Source: PALSA-270 sp963770915 (GTDB taxonomy: Bacteria; Acidobacteriota; Terriglobia; Terriglobales; Acidobacteriaceae). From it: 64,000 nucleotides of DNA. Both the position numbers and the translations under genes were made by a program. This document shows positions 1 to 8,612 of this stretch, piece by piece. The stretch lies in contig CAVYRG010000001.1 in NCBI GenBank assembly GCA_963770915.1, forward strand, positions 930,001-994,000, read 5' to 3'. How positions within the stretch are numbered: position 1 is the stretch's first letter; each line of letters begins with the position of its first letter. The notes below the pieces were generated by a model. It searched no databases. It had not been told where the DNA came from and saw nothing but the letters and a program-made list of their open reading frames with translations.

Positions 1-605
1 GTTCCGCCCGGCGGAGGCGCGGTTTCTGTAATCACAACATTGTCGAGATAGAAACTCTGCTGCGTGGTTGGGCCCACTAGCTGCGTATACAAGGTGAGCC
101 CCGTTTCGGTCGCGCTCACCGTGTAGCTGCCTCCGACCTGCGCCCAGCCCGAGTCCGTCAGCGGCACCTGGAAAGTCCCTACCGTGTCAAAGCATGTCCC
201 CCCGGAACAAGAGGGATCGCTGCGCAAGATGGTGAAGTTGGCATTGGTCGCGGTCTCGCCCGAACTTAGCCTGACCCATCCGGTGATCGTGTACTTAGCG
301 CCGGCCAAAAGCACTTTGCTTAGGTTTATGCTCGGGCCACTGCTGCCTCCGCTCGAGTTGGTGCTGGTTAATAGGCTATGAGTTCCGGATTGCGCCACAT
401 CGGTTGAATTCGCAGGCGCGCTGGCACCGTTGAAGGAAGTCCAACCTTGGGCGGTTCCATCTTCAAAATCGTAGGTTGCGACAACTTGCGCGCCTGCGCG
501 CACGGGGCTTAAGAACATCATATAAGCCAGGCCAAATATGCACGTCGCAAGCAGCGACGCAAGACGAAATTTCGCGCTTCGTACCGCTCCCACACGCTGG
601 GACAT
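1..605 (-). CDS. Secreted carbohydrate-binding protein, 5' part (3' end lies outside the window)
   Basis: An open minus-strand frame starts at an ATG whose first base is 605, with GGAGGT a few bases upstream, and runs off the left edge. The first ~40 residues form an export signal: a basic start, then a hydrophobic stretch ending near VRAGAQ. The mature part begins VATYDFEDGTAQGW and continues with YTITGWVRLSSGE and SFYLDNVVITE. This is the beta-sandwich pattern of CBM4/9/22-type carbohydrate-binding modules (early Trp, TGWVRL strand, final FYLDNV strand). After the module comes a Pro/Gly linker (APPPGG), so a catalytic domain probably follows outside the window. A GH10 xylanase is a common partner of this module, but that is inference. 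The module family is fairly secure; the enzyme class is not visible. Confidence 0.8.
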   Translation of the reverse strand, partial: MSQRVGAVRSAKFRLASLLATCIFGLAYMMFLSPVRAGAQVVATYDFEDGTAQGWTSFNGASAPANSTDVAQSGTHSLLTSTNSSGGSSGPSINLSKVLLAGAKYTITGWVRLSSGETATNANFTILRSDPSCSGGTCFDTVGTFQVPLTDSGWAQVGGSYTVSATETGLTLYTQLVGPTTQQSFYLDNVVITETAPPPGG

Positions 606-803
606 TCCACACCTCCACATCGTCACGGATGTTGATTTTTGGTTCTGGGCTTTAGTTCCAGTTCTGTTTCTTGCGAGCGCATCTCGCCGGGGCTTGCCGC
701 TCTCCCTGGGAAGAATGGCGGGTGCATGCACCTGGGGATCGTGCTCGACCGCACCGCGAAGCGCGCCTATCGTAGGAAACTGCATTGTTCCGGCGCCGAA
801 AGT

Positions 804-831
804 AATTATCACTGATCGGAACGCGAGTCAA
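804..831 (-). promoter_or_regulatory. Candidate promoter of the carbohydrate-binding protein gene
   Basis: On the minus strand, TTGACT (826-831) is followed after 16 bases by ATAATT (804-809); read one base earlier it is GATAAT. It lies about 200 bases upstream of the start at 605 in the correct orientation. Motif match only. Confidence 0.35.
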
Positions 832-834
832 GCG

Positions 835-858
835 AAAGCCGCGCCAATCGCGGCTTTT
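835..858. terminator. Terminator-like hairpin
   Basis: A perfect 9-bp stem AAAGCCGCG (835-843) / CGCGGCTTT (849-857) with a 5-base loop is followed on the plus strand by further T. No gene clearly ends here, so it may belong to the decayed gene on its right or insulate the promoter at 804-831. Confidence 0.35.
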
Positions 859-919
859 CCCGGGAGAGGAGGGAGATTTTACAATTGGAAACCCACTGCC
901 AAAAAATCGATCAGCCCAA

Positions 920-1000
920 GAAAACGCTTTCGGAGCCCTGTAGCGAGCGTCGATTGCAGACGCGGAAAACAACGGGCCAAACATCAAAGCAAACGTTTTC
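920..1000. promoter_or_regulatory. Two LacI-operator-like palindromes
   Basis: GAAAACGCTTTC (920-931) and GCAAACGTTTTC (989-1000) are near-palindromes around a central CG, each with five of six base pairs matching. Their centres are 69 bases apart. Both contain GAAAACG, on opposite strands, and resemble operators of LacI/GalR-family regulators. They lie upstream of the carbohydrate-binding protein gene. Motif-level evidence only. Confidence 0.3.
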
Positions 1001-1048
1001 ACAGACGACCTCTCCAACGGTTCTTTGGGAGCTTACCCGTCGACGATT

Positions 1049-1126
1049 CCCCACTTTTCCTAATTCTTCCATTTCCGCGTCGGTCAGTTTCACTTGGGGG
1101 CGTTCCAGTTGCGCCTCATGATTCTT
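1049..1126 (-). pseudogene. Relic of an aldo/keto reductase C-terminus
   Basis: A short minus-strand stretch translates to ERPQVKLTDAEMEELGKV. It closely matches the C-terminal tail of the intact aldo/keto reductase at 3417-4280 (KAPQTKLTDEEMAELGAV). Neither the upstream nor the downstream sequence in this frame resembles the family, and the reading frame continues past the expected end. I read it as the leftover 3' end of a deleted or decayed paralogue. The surrounding 606-1268 gap otherwise holds only the promoter, hairpin and operator-like sites listed separately. Confidence 0.5.
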
Positions 1127-1268
1127 GTCCGTATCCGATCGTTGACCGCCATAGCCAGCGTCTACCGGCAAAGCGGGGGCGTCGCTAAAAGTAGCAAAGC
1201 GTCCTGCTCCTGCCAAAAAACTCTGCTATTCTTCCCGAGCATTTCTTCGGAAGGGATTCCTGCTTCCA

Positions 1269-3368
1269 TTGCGCCTCCGACATCCATTGCAAATCTTCAT
1301 TCGACAGGCCACCGGAGTCTTGGCAGTGCTCTGTCTGACCGGGGTCCTGCCCGCTGCCCATGCCCAAACTGACAGCATGAGCCAGTTGATCGGCAATCTG
1401 CAGGACAAGAACCCTGAGGTTCGGCGAAAAGCGGCCACCGACTTAGGGACGCTCAAAGACCCACGCGCGGTCGAGCCTCTTATTACCGCGCTGGAGGTTA
1501 CGAACAACAACGTTCATTTCTGGTCGTCCGATCCTGTGCGCGAAGCCAAGACGCTCGGCGACGTTCTCCAACCTCAACTCATTGCCTTGAAGGACTCCGA
1601 GGCGTACGTCAACGCACTGGTCAATATTGGCGAGCCTGCGATCCAGCCGCTGATCGCCGCGCTGCATGACCCAAACGCGAACGCATACGCGCGCCAGAGC
1701 GCGTCGGATGCGCTGGCCAGGATCGGAGCACCGGCTCTCAATCCTCTGATTGCCGCCCTGAATATCTCCGATTCTTCGTATTTGGCCGAAAATGTTCCAT
1801 CGCAAATCGCCAGTATCTTAGGGCGAATCAAAGATCCGCGCGCCGTGGAGCCGCTAATCGCGGTGGCGCGAACCAGCCAACTCCTTTGGGACGACCAGCT
1901 CCGGAAAAACATCATCGGCGCACTGCGCAATATCGGCGAACCAGCGGTCACGTCGCTGATCGCAACGCTGAAAGACGCAGACTCGAATCTCCGAGAGTTC
2001 GCCCTTCAGGCCTTGGTCGGTATAGGCGGGCCCGCTGTCGAGCCACTGATCGCAGCCCTGACGAACTCGGGAAATGAACCTATTGCGCAAAGTGGCCGCA
2101 AATCAAAAAAACGGAAATCCCAGGACATCCCAGCCGATCCCGTGCGGCAGAGCGCGGCGAAAGCCCTTGGAGAAATCAAAGACGCCCGCGCCATCCAGCC
2201 CTTAGCCGCCACCCTGCAAGATCCAAATTCCGACCTTCGCGAAAGCGCGATTGAAGCGCTAGGCAATATCGGCCCGCCCGCCGTCGAGGCCCTGATCGCC
2301 GCGCTTCAGGGCACGGATACCGGCGTGCAATGGCAGGCGGAGAGGCAACTGGGCGAAATCGCAGACCCGCGTGCGGTTGGACCTTTGATCGCGGCTCTGA
2401 AGAGCCCGGGTTGGAACATGCCCCGGGATGAAGAAACCGGCCACAGATCGAGGAATCGTCGAGCCCCCAAAGACCCCTATGCTGACGTCAGAGAGGGCGC
2501 GGCCTTGGCTCTCGGAAAAATCCTGGGAAAAATCAAAGACCCCAGCGCGACCGATCCTCTGATCGCTGCCCTCAATGACCGGAGCTACGCGGTCCGCAAA
2601 GCGGCGGCGAGCGCTTTGGGGCAAATCAAAGACCCCAGCACCGTTGCGCCCCTGACGCAGTCTTTGAAAGACCCAGCCGCTAGTGTCCGTGTTGCGGCAA
2701 TAAACGCATTGGGCAATGTCGGCGCGCCCGCGATCGTGCCCCTGACCACTTCCCTCGACGACGCCGACCCAAACGTCCGTTTAAGCGCGGTTGAGGCGTT
2801 AGGCGGTATTGGCCAGCCTGCGGTCGAAGCCCTGATCGCCGCCCTGCAGAACCCGGACTCCAAGGTCCGATCGAATGCGAGCGAAGAGCTGGGCGAAATC
2901 AAAGACCCGCGCGCCGTCGAGCCGCTGATCGCTGTCCTGAAAGACCCTGACGCGAATGTCCGCGCCAGCGCAGCTGGCGTCCTGGGCAGAATGGGAGATC
3001 CCCGCGCCGTCGAGCCCTTGATCACGGCCCTGCAGGACATCGATCCTACCGTCCGCTGGCGCGCCGCCGAGCGGTTGGGCGAAATTGCCAGCCCACGTGC
3101 CTCCGAAGCCCTGCTTGCCGCGCTGCGCGCGCACGACGATCAATTGATTGCTGCCGCCATGGAGTTTTTTGTACGCCGAGGCGATCCCGGCACGGAAGAT
3201 GCTTTGATCGAAGCCCTCAATAAGGCCGGTGACAGCGGTACCGCTGAGATCCTTCTGAATAGCTCCAACTCGAAATTGCACAACGCTGCCGAAGATTGGG
3301 CCTCGAAGAATGGCTATCAGGTGATACCGATGGCCGGGAAATCCGCCACCTGGGGCAGTTCACGCTAA
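1269..3368 (+). CDS. Exported HEAT-repeat (PBS-lyase type) protein
   Basis: 699 residues. Residues 1-33 form a signal peptide (hydrophobic core VLAVLCLTGVLPAAHA, cleavage before QTDS). The rest is a solenoid of about 17 HEAT repeats of the PBS-lyase type. Units of the form KDPRAVEPLIAAL..VR..AA..LG alternate with units of the form IG.PAVEALIAAL. Such solenoids are protein-binding scaffolds; nothing here suggests an enzyme. Two short basic insertions interrupt the repeats, one around residue 275 (SGRKSKKRKSQ) and one around residue 390 (HRSRNRRAPKD). The flanking genes are on the opposite strand, so it is probably monocistronic. The partner and pathway are unknown. The fold is certain; the function is not. 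Confidence 0.85.
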   Translation: MRLRHPLQIFIRQATGVLAVLCLTGVLPAAHAQTDSMSQLIGNLQDKNPEVRRKAATDLGTLKDPRAVEPLITALEVTNNNVHFWSSDPVREAKTLGDVLQPQLIALKDSEAYVNALVNIGEPAIQPLIAALHDPNANAYARQSASDALARIGAPALNPLIAALNISDSSYLAENVPSQIASILGRIKDPRAVEPLIAVARTSQLLWDDQLRKNIIGALRNIGEPAVTSLIATLKDADSNLREFALQALVGIGGPAVEPLIAALTNSGNEPIAQSGRKSKKRKSQDIPADPVRQSAAKALGEIKDARAIQPLAATLQDPNSDLRESAIEALGNIGPPAVEALIAALQGTDTGVQWQAERQLGEIADPRAVGPLIAALKSPGWNMPRDEETGHRSRNRRAPKDPYADVREGAALALGKILGKIKDPSATDPLIAALNDRSYAVRKAAASALGQIKDPSTVAPLTQSLKDPAASVRVAAINALGNVGAPAIVPLTTSLDDADPNVRLSAVEALGGIGQPAVEALIAALQNPDSKVRSNASEELGEIKDPRAVEPLIAVLKDPDANVRASAAGVLGRMGDPRAVEPLITALQDIDPTVRWRAAERLGEIASPRASEALLAALRAHDDQLIAAAMEFFVRRGDPGTEDALIEALNKAGDSGTAEILLNSSNSKLHNAAEDWASKNGYQVIPMAGKSATWGSSR

Positions 3369-3416
3369 CGCCGGAAGCGTCGCCGCTTGACCCAATGCGG
3401 TTGAGTCCGACAGGGC

Positions 3417-4280
3417 CTACTCTCTCACCGCGCCCAACTCCGCCATCTCCTCGTCGGTCAGTTTCGTCTGCGGCGCTTTCATATTCTCCTCCAGATGCGC
3501 CACCGACGACGTTCCGGGTATCGGCAGCATGACCGGCGACCGCTGCAGTAGCCACGCCAGCATCACCTGATTGGTCGTGGCATTGTGCCTTTTGGCGATC
3601 TTCTTCAGAGTTTCTCCCGCCGCCTTGCCCTGCGCCAACGGCGCCCAGGGGATAAACGCAATCTTGTTCTGCTCGCAATACTCCAGCACGTTTTCCCATT
3701 CCCGGTCGGCAAAGCTATAGCGGTTTTGCACAGAGGCGATCGGCACAATCTCAACCGCGCGCTCTACGTGTTCCTTGGTAACGTTGGAAAGCCCAATCAG
3801 CCGAATCTTGCCCTCATCCCGCAGCTGCTTCAGCGCGCCCACCGATTTGTCGAACGGCGTAAGCGGCGCCGGCACATGCAGCTGGTACAACTCGATCCGC
3901 TGCAACTTCAAACGCTTCAGGCTGCCGTCCACCGCTCTTCGCAGATGTTCCGGGCTGGCGTCGTGGCTCCAGTAGCCCGGCCCAGGCCGCGTCCACCCGC
4001 CTTTGGTCGTCACCACCACGCCCTTCGGATACGGCGCCAGCGCCTCGGCGATCAATTCTTCGCTCACATTCGGCCCGTAGGAATCCGCGGTATCAATAAA
4101 GTTCACTCCCAGCTCCACCGCCCGCCGCAGCACTGCCAACGCCCCGGCATGATCCTTCGGAGGACCCCAAATCCCGTCGCCGGTAATCCGCATGGCGCCG
4201 AACCCGAGCCGGTTCACCGTGATCTCGCCGCCCAGAGAAATCGTTCCTTCCAAACCCGCAGACACAGTTTCGGTTGCCAT
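3417..4280 (-). CDS. Aldo/keto reductase
   Basis: 287 residues, full length for a bacterial aldo/keto reductase. These are NAD(P)H-dependent cytosolic enzymes with a TIM-barrel fold that reduce aldehydes or ketones. The catalytic tetrad is complete: Asp63 and Tyr68 in DTADSYG, Lys93 in TTKGGW, and His135 in YQLHVP. The start GLGFGAMR-like strand (LGFGAMRITG) and the C-terminal cofactor region (PIPGTSSVAHLEEN) are also present. The start codon at 4280 is preceded by GAAAGGTG. The overall pattern resembles the YdbC-like group of the superfamily, but the substrate cannot be read from sequence. A remnant of a paralogous C-terminus lies about 2.3 kb away at 1049-1126. Confidence 0.92.
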   Translation of the reverse strand: MATETVSAGLEGTISLGGEITVNRLGFGAMRITGDGIWGPPKDHAGALAVLRRAVELGVNFIDTADSYGPNVSEELIAEALAPYPKGVVVTTKGGWTRPGPGYWSHDASPEHLRRAVDGSLKRLKLQRIELYQLHVPAPLTPFDKSVGALKQLRDEGKIRLIGLSNVTKEHVERAVEIVPIASVQNRYSFADREWENVLEYCEQNKIAFIPWAPLAQGKAAGETLKKIAKRHNATTNQVMLAWLLQRSPVMLPIPGTSSVAHLEENMKAPQTKLTDEEMAELGAVRE

Positions 4281-4466
4281 TCGCTTGCACCTTTCGCTGA
4301 GTTATTTTCTATTTTGGATGAGATTGCCGACGAACCAGAAAAGTATATCGAATCCGCAAAGACCGTGGCTGGCCCTAATACAACTCCGAACGCAACCACT
4401 CCGGGCGGTTCTTCTTCGCGCGCTCAGCGGCTGTGCTCTGCGTTCTCCGCGGTTTGAGATTTTTGC

Positions 4467-5258
4467 TTATCGGGACGAACTCTCCCGGGCTCCCGAAGCC
4501 GCACTCGCCGGCGCGCCTTGCTTCCCTGCTCTCACGCTCAAGGCCGGCAACTTTGCGCGAATCAGCGCTTCCACCCGCTCCCACACCCGCGGATCGCACT
4601 CGATCTCAAGGTGCGGCTTCATGAAAACCCGGCTGACCCAGGGAAACTGATCGCACGGAACGTGATGGTGGCTGTAGTCAAAGCGAAAATTCCCCAGAAT
4701 CTCAGTACGCGACGGATCGGCCGCTCGAATCTCCGGCTGTCCATGAATCAACCCACTCGGCTGATAGAAATTGACTGCCTCCGCCACATTCGCCGGAATC
4801 ACCGAATCCTCTTCGCCCGGCTTGGCCACGCTATCCACCTGAATGGTCAGCAGTACGCCGATGCCCTGCTTTTCCAGCCGCCGCGCCAGCGCGATCGTCT
4901 GCGAAGCACCCCAACTATGTCCATACACAACAATGCGCGCGCGCCTCCGCTCCGCTTCCGATAGTTTGCCGTCGTGATCGGTATCCAGCAGCTGCAACAC
5001 CTGCCGGTAGGCCTTGTTGCCCTGGCGATTGGCGAAGGTTTCCACCGCAACGCCTGAGGCATAGTCCTGGCGCAGACGCTGGGCAATTTGCACAATGGTG
5101 TGGAGCGAATTGTCAGGCCGGACGAATCCGCCAAGAAAGCCGATGACCACGACCGGTGACATGGGAACCACTGCGACAACGGGAGGCTGCGCCCGTCCGT
5201 AGACGAAGGGAACAACGAAGAAGAGGCCCAAAAGCCAAATCCCGGCGCGCCGAATCAC
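4467..5258 (-). CDS. Exported alpha/beta-hydrolase-like protein with an EF-hand loop
   Basis: 263 residues. It starts with a signal peptide (MIRRAGIWLLGLFFVVPFVYG). A strand-nucleophile-helix motif YGHSWGASQ places the presumed catalytic Ser at 115. A His-rich stretch FDYSHHHV near residue 197 could supply the catalytic His. Just before the nucleophile strand lies a perfect 12-residue EF-hand calcium loop, DTDHDGKLSEAE (92-103). The fold resembles lipase-like alpha/beta hydrolases. The substrate is unknown. It lies 21 bases downstream of the gene at 5280-6800 on the same strand, so the two are probably co-transcribed. The assignment to the hydrolase fold is moderately secure. Confidence 0.7.
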   Translation of the reverse strand: MIRRAGIWLLGLFFVVPFVYGRAQPPVVAVVPMSPVVVIGFLGGFVRPDNSLHTIVQIAQRLRQDYASGVAVETFANRQGNKAYRQVLQLLDTDHDGKLSEAERRRARIVVYGHSWGASQTIALARRLEKQGIGVLLTIQVDSVAKPGEEDSVIPANVAEAVNFYQPSGLIHGQPEIRAADPSRTEILGNFRFDYSHHHVPCDQFPWVSRVFMKPHLEIECDPRVWERVEALIRAKLPALSVRAGKQGAPASAASGARESSSR

Positions 5259-5279
5259 AGCGCCAGCATGATACCAGCC

Positions 5280-6800
5280 TTAGTGCAGAAATCCCATCGC
5301 CCCGGCACCCAAGCTTTCTGCCGGAGCCCGCTCCTCGTCCGCTCCCGATTCCGCCACGGTCTCCGCCTGCACTCCGCGCGCTTGCTGCAGCCGGGCCCAA
5401 TCACTCCTAAATTCGGCCATGGTTTCCTGGCTATGCTTGGGACTCTTCAGCTCCCGCCCGTTCCGCTCCAGCATCAATTCGTACGCCAGCCGCGCATCCG
5501 ATCCGTCCGCAGAAATATTGCTCGCGCTCAAGCCCACGCGGACGACCCCGCCGGGACCCGGAGCATCTGCCCACAAGGCTCCATTGGACTCAGCCGAAAT
5601 CCGATCCCTGTTTTCGAGGATTCGGAAAATGTCGTTTCCCTGCGCAATACCTTCGTCTTCCGATTGTTCGGCGATGGACTCGAGCTGCGCCCGGTAATCG
5701 GCCCACTCCTCAGCAGTGCCGGCCGCTCGCTCCCGCTCGCGGGTTCGCTGCGCTTCCAGCCGCTCAACCTCAGCCCTATCCTTGGCCCCTTTCGCCTGCC
5801 GAAGCTGATATTCCGTCGCGCTCGCCTCCGCCGTCGGATATTTCTCCCACGTCTTCTGCGGATTGAATCTTCCCGTCAGCAGATAAGACGCCATCACCAC
5901 CGGCACCTCGTGGTAGGCAAAAATCAGCATGGGCAGCAACAGCTTCTTCGAATGGTACAACTGCTCGGTTCCGGTTCGACAAACCGTGCTGCGTTTGATT
6001 GTGCCCGGCACCTGGGCGATATGCACAACCCGAAACTCCATTCCCGGATGCTTCAGCGCATAGCGAGTAAACGATCGCGCCACCGCCTTCGGGCTGGTCA
6101 TGCCAAAGTCGTTGACATAGTCCGCGTGCGTCGCATGCGGGAAATAGGTGTTGATCACTCGCTTGGCAAAATTCGCGCAATTGCGCGTGAATCCGTTGAA
6201 GTGATTCACATTGGGCAGCGCATTAAATTCTCGAATCAGCGCCTCATCCTGATGGGGCGTTGTCTTGGCAACGAAAATGTATATGCTGCGCGACAAGCTC
6301 GCGCCCACCATCTCCCGCCACTCCGCCTTGCCGCTGGTCTGGCACGATTTGCTAGCGCAGTACGCCGCCAGATACTTCTCCCGGTAGCGCTCTTCCAACA
6401 CCCCTTTGATCTCCGGCGAACCGAACAGCGGCCGGTCCTCGGGATCCTCCACCCCGTACACGTACACATTGAATGGCACCGCATTCCATTCGTAGGGCTG
6501 ATCTTCGCCCAGCGTCGTATAGTTGCTGATCACCGACCCCGCCTCGCCCGGCCGGCAAAGCCGCAGCTTGATGGGTGATTTTGCGCAAATGTTCGAAAGA
6601 TAAACGGCCGTATGGCCCGACCCGGTAATGCGCGCGATGCTGGTATCCAGCGATTCGTTGAGAATGACACCGACATCCCCGTAGGCAGGGATAGAAAAGA
6701 GAAAGCTCGCGAGCAGAAGAAACACAAATGCAATCCAGCGCAAACGAGCCGTCCGCCGGCGCGGCTTTAGAGAACTCCCGCGACTGCGTCTAAGACACAA
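5280..6800 (-). CDS. Exported protein with a permuted papain-like (NlpC/P60-type) His...Cys pattern
   Basis: 506 residues from a TTG start at 6800, chosen because GAGGAG lies 7 bases upstream; a TTG 11 codons earlier has no ribosome site. A very basic N-terminus (LRRSRGSSLKPRRR) precedes one hydrophobic segment (IAFVFLLLASFLF), giving an export signal or anchor. A histidine in SGHTAVYL (His63) comes before a cysteine in TRNCANFAKR (Cys208). This His-before-Cys order is seen in circularly permuted NlpC/P60 and LRAT-like hydrolases. The C-terminal third is Glu/Arg-rich and probably helical or coiled coil (KGAKDRAEVERLEAQRTRER). It precedes the EF-hand hydrolase gene in what looks like a two-gene unit. 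A peptidase or acyltransferase role is inference. Confidence 0.6.
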   Translation of the reverse strand: MCLRRSRGSSLKPRRRTARLRWIAFVFLLLASFLFSIPAYGDVGVILNESLDTSIARITGSGHTAVYLSNICAKSPIKLRLCRPGEAGSVISNYTTLGEDQPYEWNAVPFNVYVYGVEDPEDRPLFGSPEIKGVLEERYREKYLAAYCASKSCQTSGKAEWREMVGASLSRSIYIFVAKTTPHQDEALIREFNALPNVNHFNGFTRNCANFAKRVINTYFPHATHADYVNDFGMTSPKAVARSFTRYALKHPGMEFRVVHIAQVPGTIKRSTVCRTGTEQLYHSKKLLLPMLIFAYHEVPVVMASYLLTGRFNPQKTWEKYPTAEASATEYQLRQAKGAKDRAEVERLEAQRTRERERAAGTAEEWADYRAQLESIAEQSEDEGIAQGNDIFRILENRDRISAESNGALWADAPGPGGVVRVGLSASNISADGSDARLAYELMLERNGRELKSPKHSQETMAEFRSDWARLQQARGVQAETVAESGADEERAPAESLGAGAMGFLH

Positions 6801-6998
6801 ATTCTCACTCCTCGCACGTTGTGGATACTTCAATCTTAGATGCCTGCGGACTCAAAGCCGTGGCCAGACCGCCCGCCGAAGATTACGAAAATCGCGCTCG
6901 CATTGGACTTACCGCGGGTGCCCTAGAGCCTGCCCTGAGCAAAGCCGAGGGGTCTCGCTGGTTTTGCGAGACCTGGGTCTAGAACAAAAATGCCCCAC

Positions 6999-8255
6999 TC
7001 ACCGCTTAAACAATCCCAAATCCACCGCATCTCCCATTACGCGGTATCCCCCCGGCCCGGGATGAAGATGATCCCCCGAATCATAGGCCGGCAACATGCG
7101 GTCCGGCTGGGACGGATCCAGCATCTTCTTATCAAAATCCACCACCGCGTCGAAGTGCCCAGGCCCACGAATCCATTGATTCACGGCCTGCCGGTCGGCT
7201 TCGTCGCTCGGCGCGGGGTGGTAATATCCAGAACCCGCGTACGGCAAAATAGTCGCGCCCAATACCCGTATGCCGTGTGCATGCGCACGATAAACAATTT
7301 GCTGATAAGAACTTATGATTCGCTCCACCAGCGCCGCATGCTGCTCCGGCGTTGCGCTTCCCTGCCGCGCCAATCCTCCTAAATCATTCACGCCCTCCAG
7401 CACGATCAGGTATTTCACTCCCGCCTGCGCCACCACATCGCGATCAAACCGCGCCAGCGCATTCGGGCCCAAACTATCCGTTAGCAGATGATTTCCGCCA
7501 ATGCCCTGATTGAGCACGCCCAGCATCTTTGTCGCCGGCGAGCCTTGCAGCCGCTCCGCCAGCACATCCGTCCAGCGATCGTTGCCGTTGGTGGTCGTGG
7601 CATGACCGTCGGTGATCGAATCGCCCAACACAACAATCGCTGCCGCTCCCTGCGGCGCCGTCACGTCAATTCCCGAAAGCACATACCAATGCTCCACCGT
7701 TTTCGGATTCGGCAGCTGTTCCGCTGCCACGAAATCCCCGTGCACAAAATAAGTCGTCGCCCGCGATCCCGGATGCCCCGTCTCCGGCTCCGGCGGATCT
7801 TCGATATGAATGGTGACCGCGAGATTCGAAAGCGGGGCCACGGCGTAATCCAGCGCGTCTGAAACAAACTCCGCGCCAGGCGGAATGGTCACATCCGTCT
7901 TCCCGGCAAAGCTGAGCGCTTTGTCGGTTGCCACATCAACCTTCTCCGACGCCGCCGAAACCGGCCGCGCAATATGCGCCGAAGTGATATGCAGCGGCGT
8001 GGCCCCAAATGCATTTGAAAAATGCACCCGCAATTCCGGCCCGCCGATGGAAACGTGCACAATCTGCCGCACCGTGCAGTCGCGCATATCTTCCGCCTTC
8101 AGCGCGTTCCAGGGCTCCGGAATCTGCTGCGATGTCGCCCACGTGCCCACCCAATCCGGAGAAGCTGCGCTCCCTTGACCCGCCGCTAGCCCCAAAGAAG
8201 CAAAGCAAATCAAACAAACAGCAACGATGCTGATTCTTGCTCGCATTATGTTCAT
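6999..8255 (-). CDS. Secreted SGNH/GDSL-family esterase
   Basis: 418 residues with a signal peptide (IVAVCLICFASLGLAAG). The N-terminal ~200 residues form a beta-rich accessory domain. The C-terminal half is an SGNH hydrolase: block I VVLGDSITDG with nucleophile Ser213, block II GIGGN (oxyanion Gly/Asn), block III GVND with Asn290, and block V DHLHP with Asp395 and His398. All catalytic residues are present. This family removes acyl groups from polysaccharides, and two-domain forms with this N-terminal part are frequent in soil bacteria. The natural substrate cannot be told from sequence. It appears to be a single-gene unit; 198 bases without genes separate it from the next upstream-coded frame. 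Confidence 0.88.
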   Translation of the reverse strand: MNIMRARISIVAVCLICFASLGLAAGQGSAASPDWVGTWATSQQIPEPWNALKAEDMRDCTVRQIVHVSIGGPELRVHFSNAFGATPLHITSAHIARPVSAASEKVDVATDKALSFAGKTDVTIPPGAEFVSDALDYAVAPLSNLAVTIHIEDPPEPETGHPGSRATTYFVHGDFVAAEQLPNPKTVEHWYVLSGIDVTAPQGAAAIVVLGDSITDGHATTTNGNDRWTDVLAERLQGSPATKMLGVLNQGIGGNHLLTDSLGPNALARFDRDVVAQAGVKYLIVLEGVNDLGGLARQGSATPEQHAALVERIISSYQQIVYRAHAHGIRVLGATILPYAGSGYYHPAPSDEADRQAVNQWIRGPGHFDAVVDFDKKMLDPSQPDRMLPAYDSGDHLHPGPGGYRVMGDAVDLGLFKR

Positions 8256-8340
8256 GATTTTGATCTAGCCGTAACGACAATCCGGAGGGTGCCCATCCTA
8301 GCGCGTTTTGTGCGCTAGGAAACTCTGATTAAGGTCCGTC

Positions 8341-8404
8341 GTTCCCTTGTGCTTCCCTGTGTCCTCTGTGGTTTGCGGTTTTCACTGGACACTTGATCGG
8401 AGTT
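8341..8404. repeat. Dispersed repeat, copy 1 (inverted copy at 16087-16149)
   Basis: This 64-base segment matches the reverse complement of 16087-16149 almost throughout. The shared core is TGCTTCCCTGTGTCCTC, and similarity continues to TTGATC..A.TT. Both copies lie in gene-free gaps. Confidence 0.7.
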
Positions 8405-8501
8405 CCCTGGGAAACATTACCCGCGCCAACCGCGCCGGAAGAAACTCAACCAGAATCCGCCATGCCGTGCGTTTTCCAGCGCGGTTCTCGCATCCATACC
8501 T

Positions 8502-8612
8502 TCACTCCCGCATCCACACCCGAAGCGCAATGGCAGCCGGAATAATCACGAAGATCAAAGCGGCCGCCAGAATAAATAAATGCAGCGGCTTGGCAAATAA
8601 GCTGATCAACAT
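8502..8612 (-). CDS. Possible 36-residue single-span membrane protein
   Basis: A short minus-strand frame in the gap 8256-8802 encodes a small protein beginning MLISLFAKPLHLF. It has one continuous hydrophobic span (FILAAALIFVIIPAAIAL) and a basic tail, RVWMRE. This is the shape of a bona fide mini membrane protein. Only a weak purine-rich site (GAGTGGAA) precedes the ATG. No homologue is recognised. The remainder of the gap contains two dispersed repeats and nothing else I can identify. Confidence 0.35.
   Translation of the reverse strand: MLISLFAKPLHLFILAAALIFVIIPAAIALRVWMRE

Noticed and set aside
5268..6578. 436-codon open frame on the plus strand over the permuted-papain-like gene
   Set aside because: It is the antisense shadow of a real gene; composition (Arg, Leu, His, Pro) and lack of similarity show it is not coding.
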